A DNA stretch of 46,555 nucleotides from NCBI GenBank assembly GCA_021821465.1, contig JAKACM010000029.1, positions 1-46,555 of the forward strand, read 5' to 3'. Source of the DNA: Bacillota bacterium (GTDB lineage: Bacteria > Bacillota > Sulfobacillia > Sulfobacillales > Sulfobacillaceae). Positions 8,173 to 16,612 of this stretch are shown in pieces. Position numbers and translations under genes: made by a program. The notes beneath the pieces are model-generated. The model was given only the letters and a program-made list of their open reading frames with translations. It was not told the origin of the DNA and searched no databases. Numbering within the stretch: position 1 is the first letter of the stretch; every line of letters begins with the position of its first letter.

Positions 8173-9588
8173 ATGATACGAGCATCGCAGGAATTGAGCA
8201 AGGGCAGTAACATCTTGTGGAGCGAATTTGTGACATCGATGCGAGAAAAAATCGCGGAGTGGTGGCAGGACACCATGCCGGCCCGCATTCGTCAGGAAGT
8301 GCAGAACCTCGAAGCCATCGAGGGGATGATCGATGAATTGTTGCAACGTTGTGGGCAGGCCCTCGTCACCCACTGGGTGACGGCCCAGGTCGCGGACACC
8401 ACGGAATCGCACCCCACCTGTCCGACCTGTGACAAACCCTTGCGGTGTGTGAGCCGATATCGGCCTTTGCACAAAACCGGGCGGTTTGGCGAGTTACAGT
8501 GGACGCGGCCCTATTGGGTGTGCGGTGCCGGACACGGTGGATGGGCTCCGGCGGATGACGCATTGGCATTGGGTCCGGAACATTTCACGCCGGCCTTAGC
8601 GCACTTTGTCATCGAGCAGGCCATTGATCGCCCCTTTGATCAGGTGCCCGCGATTGTGGAAAGTGCCTGGAATATTCCCATCGATGGGGAAACGGTCCGC
8701 CGGGTCACCGAGCGGCTGGGACAGCAAGCGGAACAACGGGAGCAGACCCAGATCGCCGCCGTCGCGGCTGGAGAACGGGAGATCGTGAACCAGGATCTCC
8801 CGGAGCCGGAGGCGTTGATGGTGGCCGTGGATGGGGCCATGGTCCACTTTCGCGAAGATCAGGCCTGGCATGAAGTCAAAGTGGGTGTCTCCGTCCCCCT
8901 CGCTTTAAGCGGTTCCTTGGGGCCGGGGATCCAGGGGATACAAGCCTCTCCAGATTATTGTGTGGGGTTAGAATCCCGTGCGGAATTTTGGTCTCGGATG
9001 GAAGCCCATGCCGTGCAAAACGGCTTAGAAGCTCCCCGTTGTCACCTGATCCCGTTGCTCGGTGATGGAGCCCATGGGATTGGGGAGGAGGGGGCCCTGC
9101 ATCTTCACGTGCCCGGCAAAACTCTGGTCAACACGCTCGATATTTTTCATGCCCGCGAGCATCTGTGGGCCTTTGCTGCCGCGCAATTCGGCTCCGGGAC
9201 GGAGCCCTGCACCACCTGGGCTTCCCTCTTCAACGATACCTTGGAGGCGCACGGAGTGGGTCCTATCCTCAATGCGCTAGCCGAGTGCTCCAGCCAAGAC
9301 GCCCGGGATCCCGAGGCCGCCCACACCCATGCTCAATATTTCTCTAATCAACAAACGCGCAGGGATTATCCGCGTTATGCCCGGATGGGCTTGCCCATCG
9401 GCTCGGGAATCATCGAAGGCGCCTGTAAAACCGTGTTAAAACAACGCCTGAGTGCCAGCGGAATGCGATGGACCCGGCCGGGAGCCCAGGCAGTGGCCAC
9501 CTTGCGGGCTTTGCATCGATCCCACCAGTGGGACGCTTGGTGGAAAAGCACCCAGCCCTATGGCCGGACTGCCCCGTCCGTCGCCTAA
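8173..9588 (+). CDS. ISKra4-family transposase
   Basis: About 471 residues. The N-terminal part has a zinc-ribbon-like CPTCDKPLRC (plus a later WVCGAGH), followed by the ISKra4 DDE core: VAVDGAMV (first Asp), LLGDGAHGI (second Asp), LDIFHAREHLW, and near the C terminus GLPIGSGIIEGACK (Glu) with a basic GMRWTRPGAQAV motif. ATG 8173 is chosen because AGAGGAGC lies 9 bases upstream; an in-frame ATG at 8053 lacks a ribosome site and would start just inside the left repeat. It lies wholly within the inverted repeats at 8010 and 9796. GC content is visibly higher than in neighbouring genes, consistent with a mobile origin. Confidence 0.9.
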   Translation: MIRASQELSKGSNILWSEFVTSMREKIAEWWQDTMPARIRQEVQNLEAIEGMIDELLQRCGQALVTHWVTAQVADTTESHPTCPTCDKPLRCVSRYRPLHKTGRFGELQWTRPYWVCGAGHGGWAPADDALALGPEHFTPALAHFVIEQAIDRPFDQVPAIVESAWNIPIDGETVRRVTERLGQQAEQREQTQIAAVAAGEREIVNQDLPEPEALMVAVDGAMVHFREDQAWHEVKVGVSVPLALSGSLGPGIQGIQASPDYCVGLESRAEFWSRMEAHAVQNGLEAPRCHLIPLLGDGAHGIGEEGALHLHVPGKTLVNTLDIFHAREHLWAFAAAQFGSGTEPCTTWASLFNDTLEAHGVGPILNALAECSSQDARDPEAAHTHAQYFSNQQTRRDYPRYARMGLPIGSGIIEGACKTVLKQRLSASGMRWTRPGAQAVATLRALHRSHQWDAWWKSTQPYGRTAPSVA

Positions 9589-9774
9589 TTTCGCGGCCTG
9601 AGCCCTCTTCTCCTCTACCTAATAGGCCCTCTGAAGGTCGTCCCTGTGGACACACTGAGGGGGGAGTTGTTCGATCCCTCCTATTCGTCTAGGATTCGGT
9701 GTCATGCGCATACGGCGCGATCCTGTCTTCTCGACGCTCAATTCGATCCCATATATTGTCATAACAAATATTGG

Positions 9775-9796
9775 CTCACAAAAGTGAGGTACACCC
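9775..9796 (-). repeat. Right terminal inverted repeat of the insertion sequence
   Basis: Perfect 22-base inverted copy of 8010-8031, lying 186 bases after the transposase stop. Confidence 0.92.
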
Positions 9797-9804
9797 AATT
9801 TTTT
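9797..9804. repeat. Target-site duplication, right copy
   Basis: AATTTTTT, identical to 8002-8009 on the other side of the insertion sequence. Confidence 0.85.
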
Positions 9805-10568
9805 CATATCTATAGGACGGATTTAATATTCCATAAGGGGCATTTATGGATTTCCTGGTGTACTTATCCAGTCCGCTTATTTCAAAGACGAGATCGGGCG
9901 GTCAAATAAGATGCGTCCGGATGATCGCGGTATTCCAATTTCCTTTCAACCCTTGAATTCTTTCATTCGTTCCAACAGAGATCTCATATCATCTTTACAA
10001 CCTCTGGCTTACAGAAATTGTCGGGATAATCGTGATTGCGAATGAAGTTAGGACTATTCTTGCCAAAGCACTCAAATCCCGGCGATTTGACACGTATTTA
10101 GCCGGAACCGCACATAATTCTCGCATATTCCAGATCAATATAACCTGATTCCCAAGAACAAGTTAAATGGTATGGAAAATCTCTTGGATTTTTGGCCTTA
10201 GGTATTTCATCAAAATACGAGGAATACGACGGTATGTTCATTTCTCTGCCGAAGAACATGTTCAATTCAGGAACATCATAAAGGGGTTTTAAGGGTCAAG
10301 AAGGTGGCATGCTGGCTGTGTTCCATTATCAGGAGGGAACTCTTTGGCCGTCATTTTTCAATGAGAATGGGCAACCAAAAACGTCTTCAGATGCTAATTC
10401 TTCCGAGGGAAACACTGACGGAATTGTCTTCAATGAGCAATTCCATGGGCACAATGAATGTGGCGCCGAGACCGCGCATACTTTAGGTGCCTTTTTGCCG
10501 ACATGGTGTTAAACGAGAAATGATTGCCCATAATAACGGTCGGACGATTGCGCGAATGAGGTGAAAGA
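9805..10568. other. 764-base stretch with no recognisable gene
   Basis: Short frames exist on both strands, the longest about 70 codons at 10309-10512, but none has a convincing ribosome site or a recognisable protein. The base texture is AT-richer than the IS next to it. It may be a degraded gene or the displaced upstream region of the DUF4396 gene. The last 20 bases hold that gene's ribosome site. Confidence 0.4.
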
Positions 10569-11264
10569 GTGAATATAGTTGCCGCTGTGTGGGGCGTTCT
10601 CTCCATAGTCAGTGTGATTTGGCTCATGTATGATTTACGTCATCAACCTGAGATTATGAAGATGATGAAAGTGGCGTGGGTACTGATTACACTTTACCTT
10701 GGCATTCTCGGTCTTTTAATCTATATCACGAGTTGTCGGGAGCCGGAGCCAGGTACACATGATAAGTTCGTTGCGCCTATGTGGAAACAGGCGACAGGTT
10801 CTGTGGTTCACTGTGTTGCAGGAGATGCCTTAGGCATTGTGGCGGCTGCTGTTGTCACCTCATCACTTGGAACCCCGATGTATGTCGACATGGGGGTGGA
10901 ATACATTGTGGGTTTTCTGGTCGGTTGGCTTGTGTTTCAAACCATCCCGATTATGCACATGAACCAGATTTCTCTTCGAGCCGCTGTTCGCACGGGCTTC
11001 CGGGCTGAACTTTTATCGCTTACGTTCATGGTTGTGGGCATGTTCCCGACGATGTATTTCCTAATGCACGGGTGGTCTGTGATGTCTGCGTGGTCACCAA
11101 CGTTCTGGTTGACCATGTCTATTAGTATCTTGGTTGGTTCCATTGTGAGTTATCCCATCAACTGGTGGATGGTCGCGAGGGGAATGAAACATGGTATGGG
11201 CAGTTCACATGTGATGGGCCATGGAGGGTCTCATCCAGCGCATAATCAGCGGCAAGTACATTGA
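10569..11264 (+). CDS. DUF4396 integral membrane protein
   Basis: 231 residues, starting at GTG 10569 with GAGGTGA 6 bases upstream. There are five to six transmembrane helices: two at the start, the family core WKQATGSVVHCVAGDALGI at about residues 75-93, further helices, and a His/Met-rich tail (KHGMGSSHVMGHGGSHPAHN). The HCVAGD motif and several membrane His and Met residues are hallmarks of DUF4396, a family of unknown function found with heavy-metal and copper genes in many bacteria. Metal binding by the tail is plausible but inferred. It stands alone in an otherwise decaying region. Confidence 0.85.
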   Translation: MNIVAAVWGVLSIVSVIWLMYDLRHQPEIMKMMKVAWVLITLYLGILGLLIYITSCREPEPGTHDKFVAPMWKQATGSVVHCVAGDALGIVAAAVVTSSLGTPMYVDMGVEYIVGFLVGWLVFQTIPIMHMNQISLRAAVRTGFRAELLSLTFMVVGMFPTMYFLMHGWSVMSAWSPTFWLTMSISILVGSIVSYPINWWMVARGMKHGMGSSHVMGHGGSHPAHNQRQVH

Positions 11265-11355
11265 GAACATGCTAATGAATAGTGAGCACTTGTGCAAAGG
11301 ATGAGAGGTGCGTTATACGGTAGATGATAATCCTTCACCAAAAGACTGCCGGTAG

Positions 11356-12046
11356 GTGGCCCACTCGAATGCCGGGAGCCATTCATGGTCCTCTGTAACA
11401 CCGGCCGGAATGACACAAAGGGGCGGAATCGCTCTCCATCCCGTGTCGGGGGAAAATGCTTGGGCTGTTCTCGGTGGCTATGCTTACCAAATATCGATCC
11501 GGTTGTACGCACCACAGCGGACGGAGGCAGGAAGTGGAGTTCGCCTTTGATGGTGCCGGGTCCCTTGCTTCCCCAAGCCAAGAAACCTTTGGCAGCCGTA
11601 TTCGACTCCAAGGCGTGGCTCCGTTTGTAGTATACCGCCAGCACAGGAAAAAACTGGCGTCCATTAAGTGGACAAATTCCTTGGATGTCAGAGGCCTCTT
11701 TAGGTGTGGGATCCCACCAGAGTGTGTGGCTTGCAGGAGAATGCCGGCAACCAGATTCCGTCTCTTTGGACATTCTCCCCTGCGGGATTCCAAGTGGACG
11801 CGAGTAGCAGTTCCTATGCCGTCTTCATGGGCACATCACAGCATTACGGTAATGTCTCCGACTTGGCAAAATCATGGGACAGTCCTTGTGGGCATTATGG
11901 AGAAGCAAAGTTATTATGACGCGGTAATCTGGGATACCACGGATGATGGGGTAAGCCCTGGAAAATGGCGTCGCCGCCCTCGTCGATTTCAGGCAATGCT
12001 TGGGCCTTGACCGCAGTTCAGGGTGCTAAGGTTTACGCCGTGAGTC
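11356..12046 (+). pseudogene. Decayed BNR/sialidase-like repeat protein
   Basis: No long open frame spans this stretch, but pieces in different plus-strand frames read like one protein: GENAWAVLGGYA, VVRTTADGGRKWSS, IWDTTDDGVSPGKW and SGNAWALTAVQG. The spaced T-x-DGG-x-W and NAWA motifs are those of BNR / Ycf48-type beta-propeller repeats, usually secreted. At least two frame changes (near 11500 and before 11960) break it, and no start with a ribosome site is seen. A minus-strand frame of 175 codons over the same bases has no family features and is taken as a shadow. The family call rests only on repeat motifs. Confidence 0.4.
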
Positions 12047-12053
12047 ACTCTTC

Positions 12054-12882
12054 ATGTTGCAGCCCACGATTGGCACGCTTCTCTTTTTTAGCGCGATTTT
12101 GGCTCCTGTGGCCGAATCCTGGCAACCGGGCTTTCTTCGCGATGTGTTAAGCAAAGCGGATCAGATTTGGATCCTGGCTCCTCATGTGTGGGCGTATGTG
12201 ATCGCAGCCGGTGAAATCTTGGGAGCCTGGGCTCTGGCTTTTGGACTGCCTTTTTTACGGCGGATAGCGGGATTGGGACTCATTGCCTGGTCATTAGTCG
12301 TATGGGTTGTCGGGGAAGGGATGGGCAATTTGTTTAATGGTATCGGCAGTATTCTTACCGGTACCCCCGGAGCGGCACTCTTGTATGCCCTGGTGACGGC
12401 TCTTTGTCTCTTCCCTGAAAGCCATTGGCGTCAAGGCTATATTGGTTTTCGCATTCGTCAAGCCATGGGGCGGTTATGGATCATGATGGCGGGCCTTCAA
12501 GCCCTTCCGGGAGCGGGGTTTTGGCAAGGTCCCCGTTTAGCGGATGCCTTCGGTTTAATGACCATGGAAGGTCCGGAGCCCTTTTGGGAGCAACGGATTA
12601 TCAATTGGATGGTCTCGGCAAGTTTTCGCCATCCTGTCAGTGTCAATCTCGCGTGGGTTGTTCTCTCGCTGATCGTGGGATGAATATGGCTTCGCGGATC
12701 TGTCTATGCGCCGAGATTGTCATGGATTGTCGTCGCGCTGATTTGGATTGGCCCCCAAGCATGGGGGGGGCCTATGGACAGGCTTGGCACCGAGTCCGGG
12801 CATGATCGGACCCTTTGCCATTTTGATCGGCATTGCGGCACAGGATTTGTTGAAAGGACATCATGATACAGTGGCGGCATAG
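12054..12882 (+). pseudogene. Interrupted polytopic membrane protein
   Basis: The first 209 codons give a membrane protein with about five helices and the motif VGEGMGNLFNGIGSILTGTPGAA, a style seen in uncharacterised membrane families. A TGA at 12681-12683 stops it, yet the same frame continues with a further hydrophobic helix (LSWIVVALIWIGPQAWG). At a run of eight G (12763-12770) the sense shifts to another frame, reading LAPSPGMIGPFAILIGIAAQDLLKG to TAG at 12880-12882. The ancestral protein was therefore about 275 residues. The shortened 209-residue form could still be made, but ATG 12054 has only a weak ribosome site. Function unknown; sequence error at the G run is possible. Confidence 0.55.
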
Positions 12883-13435
12883 GAAAGCTGTTCTTAAGGA
12901 CAAGAACAGGGAGGTAACAAGCCGGCTGTCCTTGTGGCTTGTTACCGGTGTGTTAGTAGCTTTATACGCTTTGTTGATCTCTCAGTCCGTGAGAAGTGAT
13001 CTGCTTGCCACCAGCCTCAATGCAGAGGTGGGATGGCAGATCTTATGGTCATGGGGATTGACCGCAGTGGGACAATTGGCGGGTGTCAGTGGATTCAAAG
13101 AATTGGATGTGTGGGTTCAATGGGCTATTGCCCTATTATTACCGCATCGCTCCCCCGGAATTCATCAACGACTGACTCGCATGGGAGCCATGTTGATACT
13201 GATCGGAAGCGCATTGGTCAGCTTAATTTGGACCAGTCCATCGCTGAATGCTTTTGTTGATCAGCATAGGCCCTTGTTTGTGGAAGTCGTATTGGTTTTG
13301 GTCATGGTAGGTATTTTCACGGGCGCGGCTTGGCGTTTGCTTTGGCAACGTTGGACCTGGCTTGGGATTACCGTTTCCTTGGGAATGGAATACGGAATCA
13401 TGGCCAACGTGCTGAGTCGTCATGGATGGAGCTAA
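12863..13435 (+). CDS. Small polytopic membrane protein, unknown function
   Basis: 190 residues with about four to five hydrophobic helices (near residues 25-42, 62-78, 105-127 and 137-155) after a basic start. ATG 12863 has AAAGGA 5 bases upstream. It overlaps by 20 bases the ancestral end of the interrupted membrane gene before it, which suggests the two once formed an operon. I do not recognise the family. No catalytic motif is seen. Confidence 0.55.
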   Translation: MIQWRHRKAVLKDKNREVTSRLSLWLVTGVLVALYALLISQSVRSDLLATSLNAEVGWQILWSWGLTAVGQLAGVSGFKELDVWVQWAIALLLPHRSPGIHQRLTRMGAMLILIGSALVSLIWTSPSLNAFVDQHRPLFVEVVLVLVMVGIFTGAAWRLLWQRWTWLGITVSLGMEYGIMANVLSRHGWS

Positions 13436-13630
13436 GGGAATGATGTCAATCCTTCCAGATCGGTCTATTCTCATATGGGCCCCTTAGTAGTGTCATTTGC
13501 CCGTGTACCGGTAGGAAAACCCGTGGTAGAGTTGAAGTGAGTCACCGGGATTCTCATGAGGCGGGTACGGACGATTTCTTTGATATAGGCGTACGCTTTG
13601 TTTTTGACTGCATTAAAGGGGAGTGACAAA

Positions 13631-14512
13631 GTGAACGACTCGGAATTTGTTGCGGGTTTATACGATGCAATCTTGAATGCGGGTCGTCTGGGGGAAGTAC
13701 CGGTTCGATTTGAAGACACAAATGAAGACATCAGTGATGAAAGTCTTCCCGAACAGTGGTCCTATAAACCATGGGAGTGGACGGTTCTCGGAGACAGAGT
13801 TTTTTGGTTCTTGCGAATCCGCGATCACCGTGTGCCAATTGAGGGCCGTCTCTATCAATTGGACGCTATGCATAATTTCTTTCCCTGGGCACGTGAGTTA
13901 GGTATGGCGACGCCCAAACGCGTTCGGGAATTTGTGCAGGTGTTAATCAGTGCCATGGACCAAGGGGAGTTGGGGCAGCATGAGGCTGTGGAAAATCCCA
14001 AGTGGGCACAATATGGTGAATATTTTAATCCCTGGGCCGATCGGCTAGTTTTTGAAGATCAACCGCATGATACCCAGCCCATAATGAGCAAAAAAGAGTT
14101 CTTAGAGTGCTTATATGATTGCCTTTTTGCACACCAGCAAGAGAGTCAAGGACCGTGGCCAAAGCACACTTTCTGGCTGCCGTCACGGGATCAATTGCAT
14201 CCGCGTCAGCCACATTTTCAAGAGCCATGGCATTGGGAAGTCCAGGGATCACGTACAGACTGGTGGTTAGAAATTGTTGATCCATGCTATCCGGGTTCAG
14301 AATATCCTTACCGTATTGCCCAAGATGATCCCGCTTTTTTCGAAACCGCACAAACTACTCATCTTACCCATGATGCTGAAACCTTTATCGAAGTGGGATT
14401 AATCACTCCCATGGAGGAAAATGATCTGGGGCAGGTCCAAGCTCAAGCTGCTTACGACCAAGGAGCTACAGCCGCTGATCCCCCGTGGATTCATACAACA
14501 AACCCAAAGTAA
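13631..14512 (+). CDS. Unknown soluble protein made of two related halves
   Basis: About 293 residues, acidic, rich in Trp, Pro and Gln, with no membrane segment. GTG 13631 is chosen since AGGGGAGTGA lies 4 bases before it. The two halves align by eye: EFVAGLYDAILNA with EFLECLYDCLFAH, WEWTVLGDRVFWFLRI with WHWEVQGSRTDWWLEI, and LISAMDQGELGQ with LITPMEENDLGQ, at a spacing of about 160 residues. It is therefore an internal duplication of a domain of about 130 residues. I do not recognise the domain. It stands alone, after a remnant frame (MGPLVVSFARVPVGK) at about 13475-13540. Expression and function are unknown. Confidence 0.7.
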   Translation: MNDSEFVAGLYDAILNAGRLGEVPVRFEDTNEDISDESLPEQWSYKPWEWTVLGDRVFWFLRIRDHRVPIEGRLYQLDAMHNFFPWARELGMATPKRVREFVQVLISAMDQGELGQHEAVENPKWAQYGEYFNPWADRLVFEDQPHDTQPIMSKKEFLECLYDCLFAHQQESQGPWPKHTFWLPSRDQLHPRQPHFQEPWHWEVQGSRTDWWLEIVDPCYPGSEYPYRIAQDDPAFFETAQTTHLTHDAETFIEVGLITPMEENDLGQVQAQAAYDQGATAADPPWIHTTNPK

Positions 14513-14989
14513 ATGTAAAGTAAGATCGGGATTGGCCTGCCAATGCCGTCCGGAACAAAGGGACCCATGCCGTGTGGCGCTTGGGCAATTGGGGACTCCA
14601 GGTGGGTGATGTGGTATGGCTTATTCCAGCGGATTTTCGCCACTGCCCGTCAGTTAACCACGATCGCGGGACAAGCTCTAGTTGTCACCTAGCCGCTCCC
14701 CCTTCTCCGTTTTCCGGCAGACCTCATCGATTGCCGCCAAACCGACGCGTTTTTTTGATTCTGCTGCGCATCTCGGGTATGGTCTGGCGTCTAAAGACTA
14801 AGAGGGAGGTCATAAAGCACGACCCGACCTTTCCAGTGGCCGGAGGGCAGCTTGCAGGGATCCACACTATAGGAGTCTTTGGGACGACTGGGCATCGGTT
14901 AACATCACCCCAAAACGAAGTATTCGCCACAGAACCCTTCGATTCCTGTTGCATCCTCATTCCTTATTGCGAGAATAAACGCCTCACCG
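14513..14989. other. Stretch without a supportable gene
   Basis: Frames in this interval have no ribosome site and no family features. A 170-codon plus-strand frame (14572-15084) runs antisense into the end of the Fic gene and is low-complexity and Cys/Arg/Pro-rich, so it is rejected. Confidence 0.4.
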
Positions 14990-15700
14990 CTATTCAGGCT
15001 CGTATTCTTCTTCGGGTTCATCTCGGCTGGCCCTGGGCAGGGCATGGTGACGTTCCGGGAGCGGTGTTGTACATTGGCGAATAATGACATCTAACGGAGT
15101 GGCTTGTTGCAGTTGTTTGAGCACCCAATACGTTTCGTATTCCATGCGGTCGTCGGTTTCCATGGCTCTTGGTTCGTCAAGTTTGGGAAACGCCCGATGA
15201 ATCACAGACAGGTCGCGTGCTCGATACAGTCGATCACGAGTGCTCCCATCCGCGTTACGGGGAGCCCAGTCCAAATCAAACCCGGCTTCGCGAGCAAGTT
15301 GGCGGGTAAACGTGCGCAAAGCGCGGCTATTGCCTTCGCTAAACGGGTGCAGGTAATCGAGGTCGGCATAAAACCGGGCCATGCGTTGCGCGAATAAGTC
15401 CAATGATAATCCGCGAAAGCCCATAGAACCCTGAAGATCTTTCAGTACTTGTGCAAGATGGGATTCTAAGAGACGCTGTGGCGCATAGGGTACAGAATAA
15501 TATTCGCCGGATTCGAGTGCGTGGGCTTTGACCTACGTGGAAGTCTTGGGCCGGAATTGGCCGGGATGATGATGAGGCAAGTCTTGAAAAATACGATAGT
15601 GAATGGCACACAGGTGAACCGTATCAAATTGCCCGACAACAGGGAATAATTCGAGTTCTTTAATGCGTGCAAAGGTAATAAGGCCTTCATCAAGCGACAT
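14990..15700 (-). pseudogene. fic: Fic/DOC-family AMPylating toxin, interrupted by an in-frame amber codon
   Basis: From ATG 15700 the frame reads a Fic N-terminus (DTVHLCAIHYRIFQDLPHHHPGQFR) for 55 codons, meets TAG at 15533-15535, and continues in the same frame through the catalytic Fic motif HPFSEGNSR (about residue 118) to 14990. Total length of 236 would be normal for the family. Fic enzymes transfer AMP from ATP to target proteins, the His being catalytic. Apart from the stop, every element is intact, so the break is recent. The start follows the antitoxin stop by a single base. An in-frame ATG at 15424 could yield a 144-residue piece holding the motif, but without ribosome site and without the flap region. 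Confidence 0.85.
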
Positions 15701-15701
15701 G

Positions 15702-15812
15702 TTATTTTTTGACCGGCAATCCCGCTATAGCCAATAACGCGGCAGTATGTTCTGCACTGGTTAAGTCCCCGTTAATATAGCGTTGAGAGAGATGTTCCCC
15801 GGATTTAAGGGA
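15702..15812 (-). pseudogene. C-terminal remnant of a VbhA-like antitoxin
   Basis: Directly before the Fic start, in the coupled arrangement of Fic modules, the minus strand reads LKSGEHLSQRYINGDLTSAE followed by HTAALLAIAGLPVKK and TAA at 15704-15702. The pattern of a short helix and RY-x-NG-x-x-T-S-x-E is that of the end of VbhA/antitoxin-VbhA proteins. The N-terminal half, which would carry the inhibitory S/T-x-x-x-E-G/N helix, is missing because an O-methyltransferase fragment begins here. Toxin and antitoxin are thus both damaged. Confidence 0.6.
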
Positions 15813-16142
15813 GTAGCTGGAGATGTGCATGACCCAACAACTATCCCTTCAGTCCAAGGGATTTATGTCATCTCTTGGGTTTTGCACAACTGGCCTAATT
15901 CAGCAGCTCAGGAAATTGTCGCCAATGTGGCTAAACAAGCGCTTCCAGGAAGTTTGATACTTATATACGAGCGATGTACAGATCTCGTTGAAAAACGCGA
16001 ACCCGACGTGGAGTTGCAAGCGATGTTGTATTTTGGTGGAAGAGAACGCACTTCGAACACTTATATTTCAATGCTAAAAGACTGCCACTTGATGGAGATT
16101 AGCAGCACAACACTGTCAAATGGGTGGGGTATATTCGCGTGA
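15798..16142 (+). pseudogene. O-methyltransferase (family 2) C-terminal fragment
   Basis: The readable part starts at the SAM-binding region (GVAGDVHDP, then YVISWVLHNWPNSAAQEIV) and runs through PGSLILIYERC and FGGRERTSNTYISMLKD, which are the usual blocks of small-molecule O-methyltransferases. The N-terminal dimerisation half is absent and the C terminus runs into the resolvase gene (SNGWGIFA overlapping its first codons). Both ends are therefore recombination junctions: the left with the antitoxin remnant, the right with the resolvase. It is not expected to be active. Confidence 0.7.
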
Positions 16143-16612
16143 GCAGTGGGGACCAAAATCCGGACCGACAATTGGACGATGTACATCTGGACCGGGTGTT
16201 CACGGACCACGCGTCGGGGAAGGATGTGCATCGTCCCCAATTAGCAGCGCTCCTGGATTTCGTCCGAGACGGAGATACCGTGATGGTCCATAGTATGGAC
16301 CGGCTGGCCCGCAATCTCGACGATTTGCGCCGACTGGTCAAAATGCTCACGCAACGCGGCATCCGCATTACCTTTGTGAAAGAACAGCTCACCTTTACGG
16401 GAGAGGATGCACCGCTGGCGCAGTTGCTGTTATCTGTCATGGGAGCCTTTGCGGAATTTGAGCGGGCCTTGATTCGGGAACGGCAGCGGGAAGGGATTGC
16501 CCTCGCCAAAAAACGCGGGGTATACAAAGGCCGCAAACCCTCTCTACGGCCTGACCAGGTGGTACAACTCCGGCAACGGGTGGCTCAAGGAGAGAAAAAA
16601 GGCATTGCTAGT
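16124..16612 (+). pseudogene. Serine resolvase/invertase, C-terminally truncated
   Basis: Catalytic domain of a Tn3/Hin-type serine recombinase: GYIRVSSGDQNPDRQLD with the catalytic Ser, DRLARNLDDLRRLV, and the long E helix (SVMGAFAEFERALIRERQREGI). The GRKPSLRPDQVVQLRQRV segment that leads into the DNA-binding helix-turn-helix is present, but the helix-turn-helix itself is gone. Reading A-run 16593-16598 with a one-base shift gives GEKKALLV, the normal continuation, before homology ends near 16612 in an MFS gene. Start is GTG 16124, inside the methyltransferase fragment; no ribosome site is seen. It marks the edge of a former transposon. Confidence 0.75.

Larger units (their letters stand above)
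8010..9796 (+). mobile_element. Complete ISKra4-type insertion sequence, 1787 bp
   Basis: Terminal repeats at 8010-8031 and 9775-9796 are perfect inverted copies of 22 bases starting GGGTGTACCTCAC. Each end also contains a small internal palindrome, CTCAC-4-GTGAG. The element carries one transposase gene and is flanked by an 8-base direct repeat. Length, single gene and duplication size fit the ISKra4 family. Both ends and the gene look intact, so it may still be active. It sits between the grpE operon and the DUF4396 gene and may have displaced upstream control sequences of grpE. Confidence 0.9.

Noticed and set aside
11246..11793. Long minus-strand frames (136-175 codons) over the BNR-like stretch
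   Set aside because: Low-complexity composition, no ribosome site, and the plus strand carries recognisable repeat motifs over the same bases.
12681..12683. TGA read as selenocysteine
   Set aside because: No SECIS-like hairpin seen, no redox motif around it, and a frameshift follows downstream.
14572..15084. 170-codon plus-strand frame
   Set aside because: No family features or ribosome site, and it runs antisense into the end of the Fic gene.
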